NCBI RefSeq assembly: GCF_000158815.1
Contig: NZ_GG657738.1
Location: 1,877,754-1,910,618 of the forward strand
Direction: 5' to 3'
Length of the DNA: 32,865 nucleotides
Source of the DNA: Micromonospora sp. ATCC 39149
Lineage (GTDB): Bacteria; Actinomycetota; Actinomycetes; Mycobacteriales; Micromonosporaceae
The translations under genes and the position numbers were made by a program. Below are positions 25,956 to 32,865 of the stretch, piece by piece; positions within the stretch are counted from its first letter, which is position 1; each line of letters opens with the position of its first letter. A model generated the notes under the pieces. The model saw only the letters and a program-made list of their open reading frames with translations. It was not told the DNA's origin and made no database searches.

Positions 25956-26291
25956 AGAATTATGGCCGACCAAAGCCGGCATCCCGACCTGGCCTTCTCG
26001 CCCTCGACGCGAGGCGCTGTGGTGGGGATAGCCTGCCGTTGGCACCGCGCCGATCGAGCCCAGTTCTCGGCTTGCTTCTGGACAACCGTGCACTTCGAAG
26101 TTCCCGGCAGGCCCGCTCTCGGTCCGCGTGGCAGCGGTTCAGCAGGCCGTACGGTGGCGGCGTGCACCAGCATGACCAGACTGGCGTACCCATGGGTGCC
26201 GTGCCGGGGCGACCGCCGCATGCAGGGTCCGTCGTTGACAGTGTAGCTTCTCTCCGGTTCTATCCTGACCCCTCGCACGCGTCGAGCCCCG
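25956..26291. other. Gap, no recognised gene
   Basis: Between the antitoxin remnant and the anti-sigma gene I see no supported gene. A plus-strand TTGACA at 26235 with TTCTAT 17 bases later resembles a promoter, but it would point into the antisense side of the anti-sigma gene. Confidence 0.35.
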
Positions 26292-27032
26292 TCACTCCAG
26301 CGAGGCGGCGATCTCGACGGCCTCCGCCATGGTCAGCTCGCCCTCCAAGCGGTAGGTCACCCCCGCGCCTTCCCAGACCAGGGTCGCCCCGGCGAGCCGG
26401 GCGCTCTCCTGGCGTACCACGCCGTCACGATCCATGTAGGACACCGAGTGCGGGCCGCCGATCCAGACGGCCTGCCTCCCGCCGACCTGAGTCCACTCCG
26501 CCCCCGGCCCGCCGGCTTCCTTGAAGAAGACCGGGTCGAGCTGACCGTCGAAGGCGTCCAAGCGCAACGCGCCCCGGCGGTAGAGCAGGGTCGCCACCCG
26601 GTGGTTGCCCGCGCCGTCCGGATCGGCCACCAGCACCTGCTCGGGCGGGCCCAGCTTCGCCGGCACCCGGATCGGGAACCGTACGGCCCGCTGCGCCTCG
26701 TCCAGCCCGGCCGCCCGCTGCGCGGGCAGCGGCGACGGGGAGCCGGCCGGCAGCACGGGCGTCGGTGACGTGCTGATCGTGATACCGGCGAAGCGCAGCA
26801 GACCCGCCGCCGCGTCGGCGAGCGCGGTCCGCCCCGGTGGTAGCACCGCGACCAGCAGCGCGGCCAGCGTCGCCGCGACCGCGTACCGCCAGCGCCATCG
26901 GCGCTTACGGACGGCCGGAGCGCTCGCGGTGACGGCGGTCAACCGGGCGCGGACCTGTGCCGTCACGTCGGGCGGCGAGGGTGTCTCCAGCCACCTGGAC
27001 AGCTCCCGCAGTTCCCGCTCCAGATCATCCAC
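26292..27032 (-). CDS. Membrane anti-sigma factor with outside domain
   Basis: A 246-residue protein in the classic place of an anti-sigma factor. The short N-terminal cytoplasmic part (1-45) is helical (MDDLERELRELSRWLE), then one membrane segment (about 48-66, YAVAATLAALLVAVL), a Pro/Ser-rich linker (about 88-105), and an extracytoplasmic beta-rich domain of about 140 residues (RVATLLYRRGALRLDAF; WIGGPHSVSYMDRDGVV). It lacks the HxxxCxxC zinc motif of ZAS anti-sigmas, so it is of the zinc-free kind. The GTG start lies inside the sigma gene (8-base overlap), with GGAGG upstream. Expected to hold the sigma factor at the membrane until an outside signal is sensed. Confidence 0.82.
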   Translation of the reverse strand: MDDLERELRELSRWLETPSPPDVTAQVRARLTAVTASAPAVRKRRWRWRYAVAATLAALLVAVLPPGRTALADAAAGLLRFAGITISTSPTPVLPAGSPSPLPAQRAAGLDEAQRAVRFPIRVPAKLGPPEQVLVADPDGAGNHRVATLLYRRGALRLDAFDGQLDPVFFKEAGGPGAEWTQVGGRQAVWIGGPHSVSYMDRDGVVRQESARLAGATLVWEGAGVTYRLEGELTMAEAVEIAASLE

Positions 27033-27579
27033 GGCTGACCTCCTCGACCGCGAGCAGGCCGCGAAGCTTGGCCAGCGCCCGGGACGTCCGTGACTTCACC
27101 GTGCCCCGGGGCCAGCCCAGCATGGTGACCGTCTCTTCCTCGCTGAGATCGAGGAAGTACCGGCAGACGATCACTCCCCGGTCCCTGGCCGGCAACGACC
27201 GCAGGGCCCGTACCAGCGCGGCACGGCGCTCCCCGGCGAGGACCGCGCCAACGGCGTTGTCCTCGGCTACCTCTGGGTGCGGCTCCACCCGCGCGGCCCG
27301 CAGCATCAACCCGTAGCGCCGGTCCCGCGACCGGTGCAGATTGCGGGTCTCGTTCGCCACGATCGCCAGCAGCCAGGCACGGAACGACGACTCGCCGCGG
27401 TAGCGGGAGAGCTTCCGGTACCCCTTCACGAACGCCTCCTGGATGACGTCCTCCGCATCCGAACCCGCGCCGAGCAGCACCGCGGTCCGGTGCGCGGACG
27501 CGGTGTGCCGGGCGACCAGCAATTCGTAAGCCTTCAGGTCACCTGCCTGAGCGCGGGTGACGAACTCCTCGTCGTCCAG
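27025..27579 (-). CDS. ECF RNA polymerase sigma factor
   Basis: An extracytoplasmic-function sigma factor of 184 residues. Region 2: DAEDVIQEAFVKGYRKL, then SSFRAWLLAIVANETRNLHR. Region 4: ALRSLPARDRGVIVCRYFLD then EETVTMLGWPRGTVKSRTSR. An ATG/GTG start cannot give a complete region 2.1: the first TTG (27522) cuts it. The frame is open further up and reads LDDEEFVTRAQAGDLKAYEL, the normal family beginning, from CTG 27579, which has GGAGG five bases upstream. I therefore propose a CTG start. Overlaps the anti-sigma gene. Divergent from the beta-propeller gene, with an ECF-like promoter at 27608-27633 suggesting self-activation. Confidence 0.88.
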   Translation of the reverse strand: MDDEEFVTRAQAGDLKAYELLVARHTASAHRTAVLLGAGSDAEDVIQEAFVKGYRKLSRYRGESSFRAWLLAIVANETRNLHRSRDRRYGLMLRAARVEPHPEVAEDNAVGAVLAGERRAALVRALRSLPARDRGVIVCRYFLDLSEEETVTMLGWPRGTVKSRTSRALAKLRGLLAVEEVSRG

Positions 27580-27607
27580 TGCAACCTCCGGTGGGGATCA
27601 CTTTCCT

Positions 27608-27633
27608 GACACCGACCGCACCGTCCGGGTTCC
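27608..27633 (-). promoter_or_regulatory. ECF-type promoter for the sigma/anti-sigma operon
   Basis: On the minus strand: GGAACC (27633-27628), 16 bases, TGTC (27611-27608). This is the -35 GGAAC / -10 GTC layout of ECF sigma promoters. The transcript would begin near 27600, about 20 bases before the proposed CTG start. Confidence 0.6.
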
Positions 27634-27653
27634 ATGCCCGGGCGATGGAACCC
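27627..27653. repeat. Inverted repeat joining the two ECF -35 elements
   Basis: GGGTTCCAT, 9-base GC centre, ATGGAACCC. Each arm contains one -35 hexamer (GGAACC) facing outward. Could also be read as a binding dyad for another regulator. Confidence 0.65.
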
Positions 27654-27672
27654 CGGCCGGCCCGGCGGTGTC
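27647..27672 (+). promoter_or_regulatory. ECF-type promoter for the beta-propeller lipoprotein
   Basis: GGAACC (27647-27652), 16 bases, TGTC (27669-27672); same spacing and same CGGTGTCA -10 context as the opposite promoter. Transcription should begin at about 27679-27681, at the ATG, giving a leaderless mRNA; the absence of a ribosome site agrees. Confidence 0.6.
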
Positions 27673-27680
27673 ACCGGGTC

Positions 27681-28934
27681 ATGATGGCGAATACGACGAT
27701 CTCGCGGCGTACCCTGCTGACCACCCTGGCCGGCGCGGGAGTCGCCACCCTGGCCGGCTGCGACCCGGCCACCAGCCCGGCCGCCGCCATCCTGCTCCCG
27801 GACCCGCTGCTCGTCGAGGTCGACGGCGGCCTCGGCGTGCTGCGCGGCGCCGACCGGCAGACGATCCCGCACGGGGTTGTCACCGCCGACGGACGGCTGG
27901 TGTACGCGAGCGCCCCCGACGGTGCCGACACCGCCCTCTGGCGGATCGACGCCGGCCGGGGCGCCACCTCCGAGCGGGTCAGTCTGCCGGGCCGCTGGGT
28001 GCCGCAGACCGTCTCCGCCGATGGCACGAGGGTGGCGCTGACCACCGAGGAGGTGAGCGCGACCAAGGAACGTCCCGCCGGGCGCGACGTGACCCCCGTG
28101 CTGATCGCTGACGCCGGTGGCGTCCGGCAACGGCTGCGGCTACCGGGCAACTTCGTCCCGGAGGCGTTCACGCACGACCTCGCCGGGCTCTTCGTCCTGG
28201 AATGGCTGCCGCCGGACTCGCCAGACCGATACCGGGTCCGCGTCGTCGACCTCACCACCGGCGTCCCTGGCCCACTTTTCACTCGCGACAAGGGGCCGAT
28301 CCCGGCCGGCACGGAGGAGGAGATGCGCGGCGACGGACGGCAGGCTGTGCTCGCCCCGAACCGCACCGTGCTCTACACGCTCTACACCCACCAGCCCGAC
28401 CACCAGCACACCCGGGACCGGATCAGCGGGCGGCCGGGCAGCGACGTGCACGCCTTCGTGCACACCCTGCACCTCGAACAGCGGTGGGCGTACTGCGTGG
28501 ATCTGCCGCACCCGTTCGGGGAGGCCGCCCCGGACGGTCACGCCATGGCGATCACCCCGGACGGCGGCCGCTTGTACATCGTCGACGTCACCTCTGGCAC
28601 CGTCGCCGAGATCACCACCGAGGACCTGACCGTACGCCACACGGCGAAGCTCGCCGGTGCCACCGGCCCGGCGTACGCGGCCGCCGACAGGGAGCGGCTG
28701 TTCCTCGGTGCCGGCGCCGGCGTGCGGACCGTGGACCTCGCCGACCTTGCCGTGACCGCCGAGCGGCCAGTCCGTGACCCGGTCACCGGTCTGATCCTCA
28801 GCCCCGACGGCAGCCGCCTCTACGTGGGCCAGAACGCCGCAGTAGCCTGGCACGATCCCGCCGCCGGCGGTGAGCTCGGCCGGGCCGCCGTGCCCGGTCT
28901 GGTGGGGCTGCACGGCCCGGCCCGGCCCGCCTGA
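27681..28934 (+). CDS. Tat-exported beta-propeller lipoprotein (YncE/YVTN-like)
   Basis: A 417-residue surface protein. The start has the twin-Arg signal SRRTLLTTLAGAGVATLAGC, with a lipobox-like LAGC, so it is likely a Tat-exported lipoprotein. The mature part is made of repeated beta blades ending in SADGTR, TPDGGRLYIVD, SPDGSRLYVGQ style turns, as in YncE/YVTN beta-propellers. Seven blades are plausible by length; I did not count them exactly. ATG 27681 (or the next ATG 27684) is chosen because the promoter at 27647-27672 places the transcript start there; ATG 27645 lies in the -35. It is divergent from, and by promoter likeness co-controlled with, the ECF sigma operon. It may sense or shape the outside signal, or be the main output. 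Confidence 0.82.
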   Translation: MMANTTISRRTLLTTLAGAGVATLAGCDPATSPAAAILLPDPLLVEVDGGLGVLRGADRQTIPHGVVTADGRLVYASAPDGADTALWRIDAGRGATSERVSLPGRWVPQTVSADGTRVALTTEEVSATKERPAGRDVTPVLIADAGGVRQRLRLPGNFVPEAFTHDLAGLFVLEWLPPDSPDRYRVRVVDLTTGVPGPLFTRDKGPIPAGTEEEMRGDGRQAVLAPNRTVLYTLYTHQPDHQHTRDRISGRPGSDVHAFVHTLHLEQRWAYCVDLPHPFGEAAPDGHAMAITPDGGRLYIVDVTSGTVAEITTEDLTVRHTAKLAGATGPAYAAADRERLFLGAGAGVRTVDLADLAVTAERPVRDPVTGLILSPDGSRLYVGQNAAVAWHDPAAGGELGRAAVPGLVGLHGPARPA

Positions 28935-29101
28935 CCGCGGGCGGACGCGCCGCCCTCCGATGGAGGTGGCGCAGCGGGGCCACCCCGCCCGGGTGTGGGC
29001 ACTCGTGGGCCGTCCAGGTGCCGTGGAGCACCCGGAGACTATCGCTACAAATCGATTCGATCGTCGCAAATGCTTCTAGGTCGGGGGCCATGTCCAGTCC
29101 G
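28935..29101. other. Gap after the beta-propeller gene
   Basis: Small GC hairpins after the stop (GGGCGG, 5 bases, CCGCCC at about 28939-28955) may end the transcript. ATCGATTCGAT at 29051-29061 is an 11-base palindrome resembling the operator at 12209. No gene is supported; a minus frame beginning near 29090 looks like noise after 50 codons. Confidence 0.35.
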
Positions 29102-29248
29102 CTACCGGTCAACGTAGTGGTAACGGCAGGCGACGATCCCGACGTCGTCCTTGGTGATCCGACGCTCCAGCCAATGTTCGCGATCGATCCGGCGGGACCG
29201 GAAGTCGGACAGCTCCCCCCTGAAGGGGCTCCGACCTGCCAAGATCAA
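29102..29248 (-). CDS. Small hypothetical or fragment directly 3' of the tRNA
   Basis: A minus-strand frame from TTG 29248 to TAG 29102 (48 residues) reads ELSDFRSRRIDREHWLERRI then TKDDVGIVACRYHYVDR. The composition is charged and protein-like, unlike the shadow frames around it, and it starts five bases after the tRNA 3' end. No ribosome site is seen and I do not recognise a family. It may be the tail of a gene lost by integration or deletion at the tRNA. Low certainty. Confidence 0.35.
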   Translation of the reverse strand: MILAGRSPFRGELSDFRSRRIDREHWLERRITKDDVGIVACRYHYVDR

Positions 29249-29252
29249 CAAG

Positions 29253-29326
29253 TGGGGCGGACGGGACTCGAACCCGTGACCGAGGGATTATGAGTCCCCT
29301 GCTCTAACCCGCTGAGCTACCGCCCC
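29253..29326 (-). tRNA. tRNA with CAT anticodon (Met, or Ile2)
   Basis: A 74-base cloverleaf. Acceptor stem GGGGCGG pairs with CCGCCCC, D-arm TAGCTCAGCGGGTTAGAGC, anticodon loop CTCATAA, T-arm GGGTTCGAGTCCC, discriminator A. The 3' CCA is not encoded. CAT is shared by elongator Met and by the lysidine-modified Ile2 tRNA; the sequence alone does not separate them with certainty. It is not the initiator (loop and acceptor stem differ). Confidence 0.93.
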
Positions 29327-29344
29327 GCTACCGCGCCGGATCGT

Positions 29345-29681
29345 AACCCGCCCGGTGGATCACCGGCCAGCACGAAGCAGCGTCGTCGGCCGGACACCCC
29401 ACCGTGATCCAGCACGATGGGCAACGTGAGGATAACAGCACGCAGCCGTACGCGATGGCCTCAGGCCGGCGGGCAGCGGCTCGGCGATGGCCCCGGGGCA
29501 GCGCACCCGTTCCCCGCGCCGGCACCCCGAACCGTCCCCCGGCGAACGAGCGCGCATCATCGTCAGCACATCGCTGGAAGTTTCCAGTTCCCGGTCGACG
29601 AACACGCCGGGCAGGAACAGCCGCAGCAGCGAGCCCTGCGGGGCCGTCGCCGACGATGACGACGTCGGTTTCAGCGGGCGT
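29345..29681 (-). pseudogene. FAD-dependent oxidoreductase remnant (phytoene-desaturase-like)
   Basis: Right after the MMPL stop the strand reads ETDVVIVGDGPAGLAA, the FAD-binding start of an amine-oxidase/phytoene-desaturase-type enzyme. Within ten residues the sense changes frame to LLRLFLPGVFVDRELETSSD, which in the family lies about 180 residues further on. Another frame change gives RSFAGGRFGVPARGTGALPR and then AIAEPLPAGLR. So there is one large internal deletion plus frameshifts. GGGAGG precedes an ACG (29681) where the start ATG would be expected. Clearly dead. It would have followed the transporter in the same operon. Confidence 0.65.
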
Positions 29682-31814
29682 CGCCCGCCTCCCGGTCTGT
29701 GCGGCCCAGCCGGCTGGGCCACCAGATCCGCAGCCCGATGTCGTACGACAGGGCGGGCACCAGCAGCGAGCGGACGACGATGGTGTCGAGCAGGACCCCG
29801 ACGGCGACGGCGACGCCCAGCTCGACGAGGACGACCAGAGGCAGCACGGCGAGCGCGGAGAACGTGTGGGCGCCGATACCGGCCGAGGTGATGACGCCGC
29901 CGGTGAGGAGAGGGCGGTGAGCACGCCGGGGCGCGTACCCCGGTGCACCGACTCCTCGCGCACCCGGCTCATCAGGAAGATGTTGTAGTCGATGCCGAGG
30001 GCGACCAGGAAGACGAACGCGAACAGGGGGAACGACTGGTCGACGCCGGGGTAGTCGAGCAGGTGCCGGAAGATCAGCGCGCACAGCCCGAGCGTGGCGA
30101 GGAACGACAGCACCACGGTCGCGATGAGCAGCAGCGGGGCGAGCAGTGCGCGCAGCAGCAGGGCCAGGATGACGGCGATCACCAGCAGCACCACGGGGAT
30201 GATCACGCTGCGGTCCCTCGCGGACGCGTCGGAGATGTCCACGTTGATCGCCGTGAACCCGCCGACCACCGCGTCCGAGCCGGGTACGCCGTGGACGGCC
30301 TCGCGGAGGTCGCGGATGGTCCGCTCCGCGCCGTCGCTGTCGGGCGGGTCAGCCAGGGTGGCCTCGATCTGGACCCGGCCGTCGACCACCTTCGGCGGGG
30401 CGTTCGGGTCGGGTGGGCCCGTCTGGCTCCGCTCGGTGACCGGGCGGACCGCGGCGACGCCGGGCACCCGCTGGGCCATTTCGGCGACCTGGCGGGCGGT
30501 CTGCTGGCTGGTGAAGATGGTGGCCGGGCTGCCGGTGCCGGCCGGGTAGTGGCGAGCGATCACGTCCTGGCCGGCGACGGAGTCGGTGCGCTGGGTGAAC
30601 AGGTCGGTCTGGCCGAGGGTGGTGATGCCGAGCTGGGTCAGGCCGATGGTGAGCACGGCCAGGCCGGCGGCGGTGGCGAGCCAGACGACCCGGGCCCGGC
30701 GGGCGACGAAACCGGCGATCCGGCTCCAGAGGCCGTGTTCGGTCTGCGGGTCGGCCTGGTCGACGGCGGGCCGGCGCGGCCAGAACGCCCAGCGTCCGCC
30801 GAGCACCAGCAGGGCGGGCAGGAAGGTCAGCATGACCAGCAGGGTGGCGGCGATGCCGATGGCCGCGACCGGACCAAGCGCCCGGTTGGAGTTGAGGCTG
30901 GACAGCAGCAGGCAGAGCAGGCTGACGATGACGGTGCCACCGGAGGCGATGATCGCCGGGGCGGCTCCCCGCCAGGCGGCCCGCATCGCGTCCCAGGGTG
31001 GCTCGTGCCGGTGCAGCTCCTCCCGGTACCGGGCGATGAGCAGCAGCGCGTAGTCGGTGCCGGCGCCGAAGACGAGCACGGTGAGGATGCCCTGCGCCTG
31101 TCCGTTGAGCTTGATCACGTCGTGGTCGGCGAGGAGGTAGACGAAGACCGACGCCAGGGCGTACGACATCCCGGCGGCGAGCAGCGGGAAGATCCACAGC
31201 ACCGGGCTGCGGTAGACGATCAGCAGGATGAGCAACACGACGCTGAGGGTGACCAGCAGCAGCGGCCCGTCGATGGCGCCGAAGACCTCGATGAGGTCGG
31301 CGAGCAGTCCGGCGGGTCCGGCGACGTCCACGGTGAGCCCGTCCCGGTCGCCGCCGGCGATGGCGCGCAGTTCGTCGACGACCTCCCCGAGCCGTTCGCC
31401 CGCTGCCTCGTCGATGGGCACGACCGCCTGAAGGGCTTGGCCGTCCTGGCTGGGCACGGGCGGCGGGAGCGGCGCGACGACGCCGGGGACCCGGGCGAAC
31501 CGGGCGGCGTCGGTGGCGACCCGTTGCCGGTCGGCGTCGGTGATGCCGGTGGTACGCGCGTAGACGACGAGCGCCGGGGTGGTCTGCCGGTCGACGAACT
31601 CGGCGGCCAGGTCCTGCCCCCGGGTGGCCTCGGCCTCGGCGGGCAGGAAGGAGGCGTTGTCGTTGGTGGCGACGTCCCCCAGCTTCCCGGCGTACGGCCC
31701 GGCCACCCCGCCGACAGCCAGCCAGCCGATCACGACCAGCGCCGCAACCAGCGTGGAAATGCCGCCCCGTCTTCCGGCCATCCCGCCCACCCAGCTCTTG
31801 AATCGACGCACCAC
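29671..31814 (-). pseudogene. MMPL/RND-family transporter, single frameshift near the 3' end
   Basis: A large actinobacterial MMPL transporter (lipid or drug export, proton driven). From GTG 31814 it shows helix one, an outside loop (NDNASFLPAEAEATRGQDLA), helices 2-6 with the key GAGTDYALLLIARYREEL (the Asp-Tyr proton relay), a second half-repeat with LVALGIDYNIFLMSRVREES, and then breaks near 29905 after RPGVLTAL. The next frame continues TGGVITSAG, LAVLPLVVLVELGVAVAVGV and LLDTIVVRSLLVPAL, stop at 29671. One missing base thus removes the last three helices. Restored length would be about 714 residues, normal for the family. A sequencing error is possible. No SD is clear; ATG 31781 is another start. 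Confidence 0.82.
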
Positions 31815-31963
31815 TCGACGCAGTGGGAGTCCAAGTCGACATCGACCATCCTGCCGGCCGGGCGCGTCCAGGTGGGCCGAAAACGCCTGATGCCCCCACC
31901 ATCGCCCTCGCCCCGGCCCCCGGTCGCGCCGCACCGTCGCGCTGGCCGGGGCCGGGCGGTGAG

Positions 31964-32009
31964 AAGTGGGCCCTTTTCTACCGGAGGCGTTAACAAGGGG
32001 CCCTTCCTT
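31964..32009. repeat. Short palindromic intergenic repeat (GGGCCCTT / GTTAAC type)
   Basis: GTGGGCCCTTTTCTACCGG, then AGGCGTTAACAAGG and GGGCCCTTCC. Two GGGCCCTT boxes flank CCGGAGGCGTTAAC. I recall similar GGGCCCTT...GTTAAC stretches scattered between genes in Micromonospora-type genomes; only one copy is in the window, so repetition is from memory, not shown here. Confidence 0.45.
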
Positions 32010-32022
32010 GCGCCACAGGCAC

Positions 32023-32064
32023 AGCGAGAGGGCCCGCCGGCATCAGCCGACGGGCCCTCTCGCT
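32023..32064 (-). terminator. Perfect 14-bp hairpin after tRNA-Asn
   Basis: AGCGAGAGGGCCCG, a 14-base centre that can pair CGGC with GCCG, and the exact complement CGGGCCCTCTCGCT. It begins five bases after the tRNA 3' end on the minus strand. Confidence 0.8.
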
Positions 32065-32069
32065 GCGAG

Positions 32070-32142
32070 CTCCCCCGTTTGGACTCGAACCAAAAACCTG
32101 CCGGTTAACAGCCGGCTGCTCTGCCAATTGAGCTACGGGGGA
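32070..32142 (-). tRNA. tRNA-Asn (anticodon GTT)
   Basis: A 73-base cloverleaf: acceptor TCCCCCG pairs with CGGGGGA, D-arm TAGCTCAATTGGCAGAGC, anticodon loop CTGTTAA between CCGGC and GCCGG, T-arm TGGTTCGAACCA, discriminator G. The CCA end is not encoded. Confidence 0.96.
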
Positions 32143-32428
32143 CCGCTTGTCACCCGGGATCGGATCTCTCCGACGCCCGCGGCGACGGCACAAGAGTACA
32201 GGACTCCCCCGGGGTTTGGTCCAGCGGGTTGCGACGCGGGGCCCACCCGGACCGGGGACATCCGAAGCGCCCAACAACCAGACAATTCGTCATCCGGGCA
32301 CAACCAGGCATGAGCGCGGAGGAGGATGGGTAGTTAGCTGCCGACAGAGGACGTAGGCGCGAGATGCTCGTCGCCCACGGGGTCCGCCCCGGGGAGGCGA
32401 CGGCGCGTCAGGTACGGAAGGAGCCGCC

Positions 32429-32839
32429 ATGCGCGGAAAGATCATGTTTCTTGGCGGGCTGGCTGCGGGATTCGTCCTGGGCGCCCGTGCCGGCCGGGAG
32501 AAGTACGAGGAGTTGGTCGTCCGGGGCCGCAAGGTGCTCGACCACCCGACCGTCCAGGAGGCGGCCGGCGTCGCGCAGGCCCAGGCCAACCGGCTCTACA
32601 GCGAGGGCAAGGACAAGCTGAGCCAGTCCAGGCTCGGTGAGAAGCTGAGCAGCAACGGCGGTGACAGCGGCAAGCACGAGCTGACCGCCGCCGACAAGCC
32701 GTTCGCGGGCACCCCGGCGACGGTCGGCGCGAAGACGGGCAGCGGCCCGGCCAGCACCGGCTCGACGGGCTCGACCACGAGCAGCGGCCCGGCCCGGACC
32801 AAGCCGTCCGGCACGGGCACCAACGGCAGCACGCTCTGA
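32429..32839 (+). CDS. YtxH-like small membrane protein
   Basis: A 136-residue protein. The first 25 residues form one membrane helix with the YtxH-type pattern (MFLGGLAAGFVLGARAGREK), followed by a charged helical stretch (about 26-70, DHPTVQEAAGVAQAQANRLY) and a long Ser/Thr/Gly/Pro low-complexity tail. AAGGAG stands five to six bases before ATG 32429. Such proteins are common in actinomycetes and sometimes stress-induced; the function is not known. It is monocistronic here, divergent from tRNA-Asn. Confidence 0.78.
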   Translation: MRGKIMFLGGLAAGFVLGARAGREKYEELVVRGRKVLDHPTVQEAAGVAQAQANRLYSEGKDKLSQSRLGEKLSSNGGDSGKHELTAADKPFAGTPATVGAKTGSGPASTGSTGSTTSSGPARTKPSGTGTNGSTL

Positions 32840-32865
32840 CCCACGGTTCGTAGCGGGCCGGCCAC

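Noticed and set aside
26235..26266. Promoter-like TTGACA with weak -10 on the plus strand
   Set aside because: No plus-strand gene follows for 1.4 kb, and the -10 is poor; kept only as a remark.
29943..32108. A 721-codon open frame on the plus strand
   Set aside because: It is the antisense shadow of the MMPL transporter; composition is Gly/Asp/Arg-rich without any domain, while the minus strand shows clear membrane helices and MMPL motifs.
29253..32142. Genomic island between two tRNA genes with att repeats
   Set aside because: The two tRNAs differ (CAT and GTT) and I found no duplicated tRNA 3' end or integrase in the window.
1..32865. CRISPR arrays, riboswitches, rRNA, replication origin, prophage genes
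   Set aside because: No regularly spaced direct repeats, no recognised riboswitch core, no rRNA or phage structural genes were seen.

Overview
The window is GC-rich DNA with actinobacterial gene style: GTG and TTG starts, ATGA/GTGA stop-start overlaps, Tat and lipoprotein exports, LuxR-type giant regulators, and sugar ABC transporters without their own ATPase. A GGGCCCTT/GTTAAC-type short repeat (31964-32009) and the overall gene mix suggest Micromonosporaceae (Micromonospora-like), but nothing here proves the genus. It looks like an accessory chromosomal region. Intact metabolic and regulatory genes are interleaved with an unusually large number of broken genes.

Layout. 1-4374 (minus strand): a plant-polysaccharide debranching operon. 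Its first gene (arabinose-binding CBM42 enzyme) is reduced to a frameshifted tail, followed by a secreted CE1 esterase with CBM2 and a GH95 alpha-L-fucosidase that runs off the window. A LacI-type operator lies upstream. 4881-6453: TetR regulator translationally coupled to a double-GNAT acetyltransferase, with a dyad operator over the start region. 6496-11807: a 970-codon LuxR-family ATPase regulator, an unknown beta-rich protein, remnants of a multicopper oxidase and of a FAD monooxygenase (both internally deleted), and a DUF1772-like membrane protein. 11850-12035: scrap of an AfsR-like NB-ARC domain. 12163-15353: promoter, operator and a three-gene sugar ABC importer. 15443-15769: IS256-type transposase remnant. 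16176-20897: MFS exporter coupled to a FAD monooxygenase, a strong hairpin, then a convergent NarL-type two-component system.

21084-21941: GH16-like protein whose catalytic motif has Cys in place of Asp. 22066-23191: deletion scar joining the front of a siderophore-interacting protein to the back of a FepC-type ATPase. 23331-24873: divergent WYL regulator and VOC-family protein. 25505-25955: toxin-antitoxin pair, both frameshifted. 26292-28934: ECF sigma/anti-sigma operon divergent from a Tat-exported beta-propeller lipoprotein. The shared intergenic region has two mirror-image ECF-like promoters (GGAACC-N16-TGTC on each strand). 29253-32142: two tRNA genes flanking a broken MMPL transporter and a broken FAD oxidoreductase. 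32429-32839: YtxH-like small protein.

The best candidate for a little-described system is the ECF sigma, anti-sigma and divergent beta-propeller lipoprotein unit. The sequence predicts that all three respond to the same sigma factor, and the lipoprotein mRNA appears leaderless. The second theme is decay: at least nine genes or modules here are truncated, internally deleted or frameshifted. Several breaks are single-base and could in principle be sequencing errors; the multi-domain deletions cannot be explained that way. All family assignments come from reading motifs by eye; no database search was run.
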